Shown: positions 8,354 to 16,367 of the stretch, in pieces
Layout: each line of letters begins with the position of its first letter
Numbering within the stretch: the first letter of the stretch is position 1
Origin: Mucilaginibacter xinganensis
GTDB lineage: Bacteria > Bacteroidota > Bacteroidia > Sphingobacteriales > Sphingobacteriaceae
Direction of reading: 5' to 3'
DNA length: 52,771 bases
Assembly (NCBI GenBank): GCA_026225055.1
Contig: JAMFSA010000137.1
Span: 1 to 52,771 of the forward strand
Position numbers and translations under genes: made by a program
The notes under the pieces: generated by a model
Databases searched by the model: none
What the model was told of the DNA's origin: nothing
Seen by the model: the letters and a program-made list of their open reading frames with translations, nothing else

Positions 8354-8361
8354 TATATTTG
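8354..8361 (+). promoter_or_regulatory. -7 box for the 168-residue protein gene
   Basis: TATATTTG matches TAnnTTTG and lies 22 bases upstream of the GTG start at 8384. It is divergent from the pyrC box, with 59 bases between the two. Confidence 0.55.
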
Positions 8362-8383
8362 TTTACAAACTCAACCTAAATCG

Positions 8384-8890
8384 GTGTTAAACTCAACCAA
8401 AATAATTATTGCCATTGGATGTATTGTATTTGTTTTAACGCTCTTAAATACATTTACTACAAAATATGTAAATACAAAAAATACGGTTATAACTGAAGGC
8501 CATTTTAATAATATAGAGTATATAAACTCCAGAGGCAGTTATACCTATAGCATATATATAATTGAAAGCAACAAGCCTTTTATCACAGGTGAAAACTCTT
8601 CGCATTGCTTTATTTATGGGGCTTTTAAAAATGACGTTAAAAAAGGTGATCCGGTAAAAATTTATACTTGCAAAAATAGCTATTTTACAGATCCTGAAGT
8701 TGTTGGTTTAATAGCGGGCAAATGGGAATACATGCCATTAGATCGTGTGAATAAACAAGTTGATACAGACAAGGTTACTATAACATTAAGAAGTGCATTT
8801 TTTACCGCCTGCTTAACAGCAGGTTTAATAGCATTAATAGCAAAGATTAAGAGTTTAAGGGTTAGATTGAGGGTTATTAATAATAGTTAA
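8384..8890 (+). CDS. Hypothetical membrane protein with two transmembrane segments
   Basis: A 168-residue protein with a GTG start and no family I recognise. A hydrophobic segment at about residues 6-26 (IIIAIGCIVFVLTLLN) and another at about 140-158 flank an extracytoplasmic region of about 110 residues with mixed beta-strand character. That region contains KKGDPVKIYTCKNSYFTDPE, loosely resembling DUF3592-type proteins. A basic C-terminal tail suggests both ends are cytoplasmic. A -7 box lies upstream. Codon use is more AT-rich than in its neighbours. Confidence 0.65.
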   Translation: MLNSTKIIIAIGCIVFVLTLLNTFTTKYVNTKNTVITEGHFNNIEYINSRGSYTYSIYIIESNKPFITGENSSHCFIYGAFKNDVKKGDPVKIYTCKNSYFTDPEVVGLIAGKWEYMPLDRVNKQVDTDKVTITLRSAFFTACLTAGLIALIAKIKSLRVRLRVINNS

Positions 8891-8994
8891 GAGTCTCCCT
8901 GCACTAAAAACGTAGTAATAAAATGCAGGCTAACCTTTATTAGTCGATATGCGGCGCCTTTCCGACTAAAAACTTTTCAACTAAAAGAAAACCC

Positions 8995-9002
8995 TATCTT
9001 TG
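8995..9002 (+). promoter_or_regulatory. -7 box directly upstream of the DEAD-box helicase gene
   Basis: TATCTTTG matches TAnnTTTG and is followed by CCCC and the ATG at 9007. The same box-to-ATG spacing occurs upstream of pyrC and ccmB. Confidence 0.65.
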
Positions 9003-9006
9003 CCCC

Positions 9007-10353
9007 ATGGCTGTAACTTTTGAAGATTTTAATTTTAACCGGCAAATACTGAACGCTATTGCCGATGCCGGTTATACCGAAGCTACACCTATACAGCAAA
9101 AAGCTATACCGCCGATACTGAACGGTCAGGATGTGATGGGTATTGCGCAAACAGGCACGGGTAAAACCGCGGCCTATGTATTGCCCATCATCATGAGGCT
9201 GAAATATGCCCAGGGCGATAACGCGCGCGCCATAATCATAGCGCCAACCCGTGAGCTGGCCATGCAAATAGAAGAGAATGCAAAACAATTTGCTGCTTAT
9301 ACCGATCTGCGTGTAGTATCAGTATATGGTGGATTAGGCCCCAAAACACAAATTGAACTCATCAATAAGGGTGTCGATATTATTGTAGGTACGCCGGGCC
9401 GTTTTATGGATATCTACCTGGCGGGCCACATCGTTACCAAAACTTTACAGGTATTGGTTTTGGATGAAGCTGATAAAATGATGGATATGGGATTTATGCC
9501 GCAGATCAACCGGATACTGGAAGTTGTGCCTGTTAAACGGCAAAACTTATTGTTTTCGGCTACCATGTCTGATAAGATCCATCAGCTTTCTAATAATTTC
9601 CTGGAATTTCCAACCATAATAGAGGTTACACCGCAGGCTACACCGGCACAAACGGTTAACCAACATTTGTACCATGTGCCTAATATCAAAACCAAGATCA
9701 ACCTGCTTAAAAAGCTGTTGGACGAACCGGATGATATTAAAAAGCTGATCGTTTTCTGTAAAACACGTGCGGTTGCCGAGGATGTATTTAAATTCCTGCT
9801 CCGCAAATTTGGCGAGGCGCAGGTGAAGGTTTTGCACGCCAACAAAGGGCAAAATACACGTATCAATAGTATCAACTCATTTAAAAACGATGAGGTGAAG
9901 ATCTTGGTGGCTACTGATGTTGCTTCGCGGGGTATTGATGTGAGCGATGTGAGTCACGTGATAAACTTTGATGTGCCTGTAGTTATTGAGGACTATGTAC
10001 ACCGTATAGGGCGTACAGGTCGCGCCTTTCAATCAGGCGAAGCCATTACCTTTGCCACGCCTTCGGAGGAATATTATGTGCATAAAGTAGAGAAACTCAT
10101 CAGGCAAATTATCCCTGTCGAAGTCATTCCTGCTGATGTATTTATTGAAACTACACCTTACGAGGAAAAGCAGGATCAGGCCAAAGAGATCGACATGCAA
10201 AAACGCCGTGACGATCCTGATTTTAAAGGTGCTTTTCACGAAAAGAAAACATTAAACCAGAAACTGAAATTTAAGGCGGCACGCGAAAAAGCGCAGCCAA
10301 ACTCAAGGCATGGCAAGCCTGCCGGTGCAAAAAAGTTCAGGAAAAAGCATTAA
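9007..10353 (+). CDS. rhlE: DEAD-box RNA helicase, RhlE type
   Basis: A 448-residue ATP-dependent RNA helicase of the type involved in ribosome assembly and RNA turnover. All core motifs are visible: Q motif (ATPIQQKAIPPIL), motif I AQTGTGKT, Ia APTREL, GG, TPGR, II DEAD, III SAT, IV IVFCKTR, V ATDVASRGID and VI HRIGRTGRA. The C-terminal tail is rich in Lys and Arg, a likely RNA-binding extension, as in RhlE. The mRNA is probably leaderless. Three small genes follow at 7, 2 and 9 bases, suggesting one operon. Confidence 0.92.
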   Translation: MAVTFEDFNFNRQILNAIADAGYTEATPIQQKAIPPILNGQDVMGIAQTGTGKTAAYVLPIIMRLKYAQGDNARAIIIAPTRELAMQIEENAKQFAAYTDLRVVSVYGGLGPKTQIELINKGVDIIVGTPGRFMDIYLAGHIVTKTLQVLVLDEADKMMDMGFMPQINRILEVVPVKRQNLLFSATMSDKIHQLSNNFLEFPTIIEVTPQATPAQTVNQHLYHVPNIKTKINLLKKLLDEPDDIKKLIVFCKTRAVAEDVFKFLLRKFGEAQVKVLHANKGQNTRINSINSFKNDEVKILVATDVASRGIDVSDVSHVINFDVPVVIEDYVHRIGRTGRAFQSGEAITFATPSEEYYVHKVEKLIRQIIPVEVIPADVFIETTPYEEKQDQAKEIDMQKRRDDPDFKGAFHEKKTLNQKLKFKAAREKAQPNSRHGKPAGAKKFRKKH

Positions 10354-10360
10354 TTTGTAC

Positions 10361-10627
10361 ATGAAATTACGAATAACCCCATTGAATTTTGCCAGCGCTA
10401 TACTATTATTGCTGGCTGGTTATGTATGGATAAAAGGCGCCAGCGTAACCGGCTTTAACCTACCGCACCTGGGCGGCACAATAGGGTGGATCTTCCTGCT
10501 GTTTGCTTTTGTTGTGTCATTTTTAGATTTGATGCTCCGGAATTTCTTCCCCGAGATCAAAAAATTATGGATTGTAGAGCTAAGCTTTATAACTTTGACC
10601 ATTATTATATTTTTACTTGTTAAATAA
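10361..10627 (+). CDS. Small integral membrane protein
   Basis: An 88-residue protein with three predicted membrane segments: ASAILLLLAGYVWI, GGTIGWIFLLFAFVVSFLDL and LSFITLTIIIFLLV. The ATG at 10361, seven bases after the helicase stop, is preferred; an in-frame start at 10310 lies inside the helicase gene and adds a polar tail without membrane character. No known family was recognised. It sits between rhlE and gldC in a tight run. Confidence 0.7.
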   Translation: MKLRITPLNFASAILLLLAGYVWIKGASVTGFNLPHLGGTIGWIFLLFAFVVSFLDLMLRNFFPEIKKLWIVELSFITLTIIIFLLVK

Positions 10628-10629
10628 GA

Positions 10630-10965
10630 ATGAAAAAAAGAGCTGAAATAAAATTGACCATTGATATGGACGAAAATAATGTGCCTGAAAACATTATGTG
10701 GGAATCAACCGACTCACAGAATAAAGAGGCACTTCCGGTTAAATCAATGATGCTGGCACTTTGGGATCAGAGCTATAAAAACACCCTGCGTATTGATCTT
10801 TGGACAAAAGATATGCCTGTTGATGATATGAAACGCTTTTTTTATGAAACCCTGCAAACCATGGGCGATAGCTTTTTGCGCGCTACTGGTGAAAAGAATA
10901 TTGTAGAAGACCTTAGAGATTATTGCGCCCATTTTGCCGAGAAAATGGAACTAACCCAAAAATAG
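10630..10965 (+). CDS. gldC: Gliding motility protein GldC
   Basis: A 111-residue soluble protein that matches GldC in length and pattern: KKRAEIKLTIDMDENNVP, MLALWD, LRIDLWTKDMPVDDMKRFF and DYCAHFAEKM. GldC is linked to the gliding/type IX secretion machinery of Bacteroidota, where it usually accompanies the lipoprotein GldB; in Flavobacterium johnsoniae it is accessory rather than essential. GldB is not in this window; the gene sits instead in an rhlE-led operon, two bases after a small membrane protein gene. Confidence 0.88.
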   Translation: MKKRAEIKLTIDMDENNVPENIMWESTDSQNKEALPVKSMMLALWDQSYKNTLRIDLWTKDMPVDDMKRFFYETLQTMGDSFLRATGEKNIVEDLRDYCAHFAEKMELTQK

Positions 10966-10974
10966 TCTGATTAC

Positions 10975-11388
10975 ATGCGCATTAGTTCATTTATATCCTT
11001 CGTTGGTTTTATAATGATCATTGTGGCAACTTTTTGCCCTATACTTCATTTTGCCATCTTTAACCAAACGGTTTACCAGTTAAACAAGCCTTACGGCCTT
11101 GTTTTTTTACTGATAGCCGTTGTTGGTATTATAAGTACGGTATTAAGTAATCCAAAATTAACTAACCTAATGGCGTGGGTGTCATTAGGTTTAACTATTA
11201 TTTTCTTTATAGCAGCGCTTTTAAAAATACACACCAGTTTTAGCTTTATACCTTTCCATTCCCTTGCCGGCTATTTGTCTGATAAAATAAAATTTAAATG
11301 GGGCTGGTACGTTTTATGTGCCGGAGCGATAATGGCATTAGCCGGAACATTCGCTAATAAAAAGACCACCTTCAGCGCTGCTAATTAA
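10975..11388 (+). CDS. Hypothetical four-TM membrane protein
   Basis: A 137-residue protein with four hydrophobic segments at about residues 5-27, 42-59, 66-86 and 109-127. A loop between the third and fourth reads FSFIPFHSLAGYLSDKIKFKWGW. No family was recognised. It starts nine bases after gldC and is probably the last gene of the rhlE operon. Confidence 0.7.
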   Translation: MRISSFISFVGFIMIIVATFCPILHFAIFNQTVYQLNKPYGLVFLLIAVVGIISTVLSNPKLTNLMAWVSLGLTIIFFIAALLKIHTSFSFIPFHSLAGYLSDKIKFKWGWYVLCAGAIMALAGTFANKKTTFSAAN

Positions 11389-11455
11389 TGATATTAATTA
11401 TTAAGTAAACAACTTTGAGTTGTAGATTAACGTATGAGGGAATAATATTTTTCGG

Positions 11456-11463
11456 CATATTTG
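11456..11463 (+). promoter_or_regulatory. Possible -7 box for the first hybrid kinase gene
   Basis: CATATTTG matches TAnnTTTG at every fixed position except the first base and lies 20 bases before the ATG at 11484. A TTTG about 40 bases further upstream could be the distal element, but its spacing is long. Confidence 0.35.
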
Positions 11464-11483
11464 TAACTAATAAACTTTATTAA

Positions 11484-14400
11484 ATGTTAAAACTGTCCTT
11501 CCGCAACCAGGTATTAGCTGGCTTTGCTGTATCCATAGTTCTTGTTTTTATAGTTGGTATTTTATCGGTTAAAAGTATTAACCAGTTAGAGAGCGATACC
11601 AATTTAGTAGAACATACACAAAAGGTAATAAAGACCTCCACAAACTTATTGCAACTGATGATAGATGCCGAAACAGGCATGCGTGGTTATGGTGCAACAA
11701 ATAACAAGTCTTTTCTCGACCCATATAACGCAGCCTTACCCCGTATCAATAATGATCTGGAAGACCTTCGCGGGTTAATTGCTGACAATCCTATTGAGAT
11801 AAAAAGGGTCGACTCATTATCCGCATTGGTTAGTGAACAATTAGGTATATTAAAAGCAAATATTGAGACCCGCGAAACTAAGGGGCTTGATTATATGGTG
11901 CAGAATAACATGTTTTTAAGCGGTAAAAAAAACATGGATGGAATAAGAGCACTGGTAGATAATATTATATCAACAGAGAATAGCTTACTCGCCGACCGCA
12001 AAGCCAGTTCAGCAGCTGCTTCAACAAAAGCTATAATTTTTATTGCTACAGGATCGGCCATTTTTCTGGTGATAATCATTATGCTATTTTATTATATACA
12101 GAAGACCTTTGAACAACAAAAAAAGATAGAGGAAGAAGTTAGGATAACAAATATTGAGTTAGAGAAAGTATTATCAGAAAATGAATCGAAAAACTGGCTG
12201 CTGACCGGCACAGGGCTCATCAACGAAAAAATGCAGGGCCAGCAAAGTGAAAAAGAGCTTGCTGAAAATATCCTTGCCGAAGTATGTAATTACACCAGCG
12301 CGGTAACAGGTACATTCTACTTGTATAATGATGCCGAAGAGCGGTTGGAGCTTTACGCGTCATATGCGTTCCATGATCTGGGCGCGCTGAAAAAAACGAT
12401 CAAACTAAAAGAAGGCTGGATTGGCCAGGCGGCTGAAAACCGGAAAGAAGCTATTGTAAAAGGCAGGCTGAATGATTCTATGTCGCTGGAAAGTTCAATT
12501 ATTAGCGAGGCTCTTGTTGAGAGTTTAATTGTTCCTTTCTTTTTTGATAAACAATTAAAAGGTGTTATTGAGATAGCTTTCAGCGGTGATCTGGATAACA
12601 ATAGCCGTGATTATATTTTAACTGTTGCTGATGATATTGGTATCGCCGTTAACACCGCGCAGGCGCGCACCATAATGCATGATCTGTTTGAAGAAACCCA
12701 GCAGCAGGCCGAAGAACTGGAAGCACAGCAGGAAGAAATGCGTGTTACCAATGAAGAGCTGATGAACAAAACAGAAATGTTGGAAGCATCAGAAGAAGAG
12801 CTGAGGACACAACAAGAGGAATTGCGCGCCATTAATGCTGAACTGGAAGAAAAAGCAAGTTTGCTTGAAGAAAAGAACCAGGCTATTGAAGAAGCCCGTA
12901 AATCTATTGATGTAAAGGTTCTGGAACTGGAAACTACCGGTAAATATAAATCGGAGTTTTTGGCTAATATGAGTCATGAGCTACGCACGCCGCTTAATAG
13001 TATATTGGTACTGGCGCGGATATTAAAAGATAACAAGCCACTAAATCTTTCTGAAGATCAGATAAAATATGCTAGCGTAATTTTCAATGCTGGTAATGAC
13101 CTGCTTACCCTGATCAATGATATCCTTGATCTTTCAAAAATTGAATCAGGTAAGCTGGAGATGCAGAATGAGCAAATAAAAATAACCGATATCGTTAAGG
13201 ATATGGAGATGTTGTTTGCCGAGGTAGCATCAAACAAACACATTAAATTTACCAGCAATATTGGTAATGTACCTAAGTTGATATTTACAGATAAGGTAAG
13301 GGTTGAACAGGTGATCAAAAACCTGCTTTCCAATGCCTTTAAGTTTACACCTGAAAGTGGATCTATAAGCATAAACGTTATACCCGGCCCAATTGAAAAA
13401 ACGCTTAGTTTCAGTATAAAAGATACCGGAGTAGGTATACCACAGGACAAACAAAAAGTAATCTTCGAAGCATTTCAGCAAGCAGATGGCTCAACAAGCC
13501 GTAAGTATGGAGGTACCGGATTAGGTTTATCCATCAGCCGTGAGTTAACCACGCTGCTTGGCGGTGTAATTACATTAACCAGCGAGCCTGGTGTAGGCAG
13601 TGAATTCACACTAACTATTCCTTTTGAAGCTAAGCAGGTTCCGGTAGCGGAAGGAGATGTGTTGCCAACGGTTGAAACTTTTGATGCAAAACCAGATTTC
13701 CTGAAAGCTGCACCAAAGAAAGCAAAAGCAGAGGATAGAGATCCGCTGGTAGTTATTGTTGAGGATGATAAAAACTTCGCCAACATTCTGCAGGATTACT
13801 CACGCGATCATGGCTATAAATCGGTAATGGTAAATGAAGGCACCAACGCCGTTGAGATCATTAAAGAGCATATGCCTGATGCTGTAATTCTGGATATTAT
13901 GCTGCCGGGTAAAGATGGATGGCAGATACTGAAGGAATTAAAGCAGTCGGAAGATACCATGCACATTCCTGTTCACCTGATGTCGGCCGGAGATGCTGCT
14001 GCTAACCGTGTGCGACGGGAAGGTGCTATCAGCTTCCTTAAAAAACCTATAGATACAGGTACGCTTGATAAGCTTTTTGCAGATATAATGCTGCAAAGCG
14101 GCGCTAAATTTAAGCAGATATTATTGGTTGAAGACCATAAAGCGCAAAGCCAGGCCCTGAAGGATATGATGGAAGGGCAAGGCATAACCGTTGATCAGGC
14201 TTTTGACGGTGAGTCGGCATTCAGGATGTTGCATGAGAACGATTATCAGTGCGTTATCCTTGATCTCAATCTGCCTGATATATCAGGCCTCGATCTGTTA
14301 GATAAAATAAAAGGGGTTGATCGCTTTATTGAACTGCCGGTTATCATTAATACAGCTATGGAGCTGGATAAAACATCAGTTAACAGGCTGATGCATTATG

Positions 14401-14924
14401 CCAATGCCATGGTGGTAAAAACAAGTAAATCATCAGACAGGTTAATTGATGAGGTAAACCTATTCCTGAATAAGATCAGCGAAGCAAACAGTAAAGCATC
14501 ATTTATACCTAATGCGAAAGCTAAAGTAATGAACAAAGGTAAGGATGCCTTAAAAGGCAAAAAGGTGCTGGTTGTTGATGATGATATGCGTAATATTTTC
14601 GCCCTGAGCAGTGCATTGGAAAGCTATGATTTTGTAGTTGAAATTGCCAATGATGGAGAAGAAGCCATTACTAAATTAGAGCAGACGCCTGATATTGATA
14701 TAGTGCTTATGGACATCATGATGCCGAAAATGGATGGTTACGAAGCAACAAGATATATTCGCAAGCAAAACAAATGGGCTAAATTACCTGTAATAGCTTT
14801 AACAGCTAAAGCAATGAAAGACGACCGTGAAAAATGTATAGCAGCCGGTGCGAATGATTATATAACCAAACCGGTTGATATTGATAGGTTGATTGCATTG
14901 ATGCAGCTGTGGTTAGGAAGCTAA
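11484..14924 (+). CDS. Hybrid sensor histidine kinase: CHASE3-GAF-HisKA-HATPase-REC-REC-REC
   Basis: A 1146-residue inner-membrane sensor. TM1 (about 8-27) and TM2 (about 183-203) flank a CHASE3-like periplasmic domain (LMIDAETGMRGYGATNN). A GAF domain (about 240-400) follows, then a long Glu/Gln-rich coiled coil (about 405-485), HisKA with phospho-acceptor His498 (SHELRTP), and a HATPase domain with N box LLSNAFKFTP, DTGVGIP and GGTGLGLS. Three receivers have acceptor Asp804, Asp927 and Asp1077. A multi-step phosphorelay is likely. CheR, CheB and a second hybrid kinase follow immediately, and a free Hpt protein is encoded at 49.4 kb. Its ligand cannot be told from the sequence. Confidence 0.93.
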   Translation: MLKLSFRNQVLAGFAVSIVLVFIVGILSVKSINQLESDTNLVEHTQKVIKTSTNLLQLMIDAETGMRGYGATNNKSFLDPYNAALPRINNDLEDLRGLIADNPIEIKRVDSLSALVSEQLGILKANIETRETKGLDYMVQNNMFLSGKKNMDGIRALVDNIISTENSLLADRKASSAAASTKAIIFIATGSAIFLVIIIMLFYYIQKTFEQQKKIEEEVRITNIELEKVLSENESKNWLLTGTGLINEKMQGQQSEKELAENILAEVCNYTSAVTGTFYLYNDAEERLELYASYAFHDLGALKKTIKLKEGWIGQAAENRKEAIVKGRLNDSMSLESSIISEALVESLIVPFFFDKQLKGVIEIAFSGDLDNNSRDYILTVADDIGIAVNTAQARTIMHDLFEETQQQAEELEAQQEEMRVTNEELMNKTEMLEASEEELRTQQEELRAINAELEEKASLLEEKNQAIEEARKSIDVKVLELETTGKYKSEFLANMSHELRTPLNSILVLARILKDNKPLNLSEDQIKYASVIFNAGNDLLTLINDILDLSKIESGKLEMQNEQIKITDIVKDMEMLFAEVASNKHIKFTSNIGNVPKLIFTDKVRVEQVIKNLLSNAFKFTPESGSISINVIPGPIEKTLSFSIKDTGVGIPQDKQKVIFEAFQQADGSTSRKYGGTGLGLSISRELTTLLGGVITLTSEPGVGSEFTLTIPFEAKQVPVAEGDVLPTVETFDAKPDFLKAAPKKAKAEDRDPLVVIVEDDKNFANILQDYSRDHGYKSVMVNEGTNAVEIIKEHMPDAVILDIMLPGKDGWQILKELKQSEDTMHIPVHLMSAGDAAANRVRREGAISFLKKPIDTGTLDKLFADIMLQSGAKFKQILLVEDHKAQSQALKDMMEGQGITVDQAFDGESAFRMLHENDYQCVILDLNLPDISGLDLLDKIKGVDRFIELPVIINTAMELDKTSVNRLMHYANAMVVKTSKSSDRLIDEVNLFLNKISEANSKASFIPNAKAKVMNKGKDALKGKKVLVVDDDMRNIFALSSALESYDFVVEIANDGEEAITKLEQTPDIDIVLMDIMMPKMDGYEATRYIRKQNKWAKLPVIALTAKAMKDDREKCIAAGANDYITKPVDIDRLIALMQLWLGS

Positions 14925-14929
14925 ATTAT

Positions 14930-15760
14930 ATGATAAGTCAACAAAGTATTTTACCTGCACCGCAATTAGATGAATTAATTGATCTGATAAAAAAGGTTCA
15001 CGGATTTGATTTTTCATCCTATTCAAAAGCATCCTTAAAAAGGAGGGTGCTGAGGATAATGCAGAATAAACGGCTGGAGTTTTACGATCTGAAGCATATA
15101 CTGGTAAATAACCAGGACTTTTTTCAGGAGTTTTTGGATGAGGTTACTGTAAACGTTACCGAAATGTTTCGTGACCCCTCGTTCTATAAAGCGTTGAATA
15201 GCCAGGTAATACCATATTTATCAACCTACCAGCATATTAAAGTATGGAGCGCGGGTTGTTCGTCTGGTGAGGAAGTTTACTCACTGGCCATTTTAATGAA
15301 TGAAGCTGGTTTAAGTAAAAAATCATTTATATACGGTACAGATATCAATACCGAAATGCTTAAAGAAGCCCGTAGAGGGATATATAGCCTTAAAAAGATA
15401 AAGAGTTATGCTGAAAACTACCAGTATTCGGGTTTAAAAGGATCGTTGACAGATCATTTTACTATTATGTACGATGCGGCAACAATTCATAGTGAATTAA
15501 AACCAAATACATTGTTTTCAATTCATAACTTAGTATCTGATGCAATATTCAATGAGTTTCAGATGATAACGTGCAGAAATGTATTTATTTACTTTGAAAC
15601 TGATTTGCAGGAGAAGATTTTAGAACTTTTTTATAATAGTTTATCGCCGCTTGGTTTTTTGTGTATGGGTAGTAAGGAAACCATACGATCTGATAAATTT
15701 AAGAAGAAGTTTAAAGTAATTAATAGCAAAGAAAACATATACCAGAAAATTGCCACTTGA
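14930..15760 (+). CDS. cheR: CheR-type protein-glutamate O-methyltransferase
   Basis: A 276-residue SAM-dependent methyltransferase that in chemotaxis systems methylates receptor glutamates. The helical N-terminal domain (IDLIKKVHGFDFSSYSKASLKRRV) precedes the Rossmann catalytic domain: TEMFRDPSFY, SAM-binding VWSAGCSSGEEVYSLAI, IYGTDINTEML, and ITCRNVFIYF. The ATG at 14930, five bases after the kinase stop, is preferred over an upstream frame overlapping the kinase. It overlaps cheB by 11 bases. No methyl-accepting receptor or CheA is encoded nearby, so the methylated target may be the neighbouring kinase coiled coil. Confidence 0.9.
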   Translation: MISQQSILPAPQLDELIDLIKKVHGFDFSSYSKASLKRRVLRIMQNKRLEFYDLKHILVNNQDFFQEFLDEVTVNVTEMFRDPSFYKALNSQVIPYLSTYQHIKVWSAGCSSGEEVYSLAILMNEAGLSKKSFIYGTDINTEMLKEARRGIYSLKKIKSYAENYQYSGLKGSLTDHFTIMYDAATIHSELKPNTLFSIHNLVSDAIFNEFQMITCRNVFIYFETDLQEKILELFYNSLSPLGFLCMGSKETIRSDKFKKKFKVINSKENIYQKIAT

Positions 15761-16340
15761 TAATAACATAATACAGCGCTGGCAAAAGTCAGAGGTTTTG
15801 CTCCTGGGCGGATCGGCCGGGTCATTTAATTTGATTTTTCAGATAGTTAAAAACTTTGAAGCAAATCTTAATAAAGCTGTAATTATAGTTATTCACAGGA
15901 AAAAGAATTTTTTTAGCGAGCTTGAAAAGCTGTTTGCTAATAATACCCGTATATTACTGAGGGAAATTAGCGACAAGGAGCAAATAAAGCAAAATACTAT
16001 ATATATAGCTCCAGCAAACTATCATACTTTAATTGAAAAGGAAATGTGTTTTGGTTTGGATGTTTCAGAGGCTGTATGGTACTCAAGGCCATCAATTGAT
16101 GTCACCTTTGAAAGCGCTGCTGATGTTTATAAAGATAATTGTACAGCCATACTATTTTCTGGAGCAAATCAGGATGGAGCAGAGGGCTTGCTAAAACTCC
16201 GCGATTGCGGATCATTAACAATTGTGCAGGATCCCGTGGATGCGGAGATGACGCAGATGCCTTATGCGGCAATTGAAATTAAAGCCGCCGACTATATTTT
16301 AAGCACTGCCGATATCTTTGAACTTTTAAAAACACAATAA
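15750..16340 (+). CDS. cheB: CheB-type methylesterase without receiver domain
   Basis: A 196-residue protein corresponding only to the catalytic half of CheB. The triad residues are visible: Ser22 in GGSAGS, His49 in IVIHRK and Asp142 in FSGANQDGAEGL. The usual N-terminal receiver is absent, so activity is not gated by its own phosphorylation; the adjacent hybrid kinases carry the receivers instead. A TTG start at 15750 overlaps cheR by 11 bases, and no ATG lies near the domain start. It should remove methyl groups added by the adjacent CheR. Confidence 0.87.
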   Translation: MPLDNNIIQRWQKSEVLLLGGSAGSFNLIFQIVKNFEANLNKAVIIVIHRKKNFFSELEKLFANNTRILLREISDKEQIKQNTIYIAPANYHTLIEKEMCFGLDVSEAVWYSRPSIDVTFESAADVYKDNCTAILFSGANQDGAEGLLKLRDCGSLTIVQDPVDAEMTQMPYAAIEIKAADYILSTADIFELLKTQ

Positions 16341-16367
16341 TTTTAATCAACCAAACCATATTAATAA

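Noticed and set aside
11377..11395. AT-only inverted repeat (AATTAAT-N3-ATTAATT) at the end of the gldC operon
   Set aside because: No GC pairs and no T-run; easily expected by chance in this base composition.
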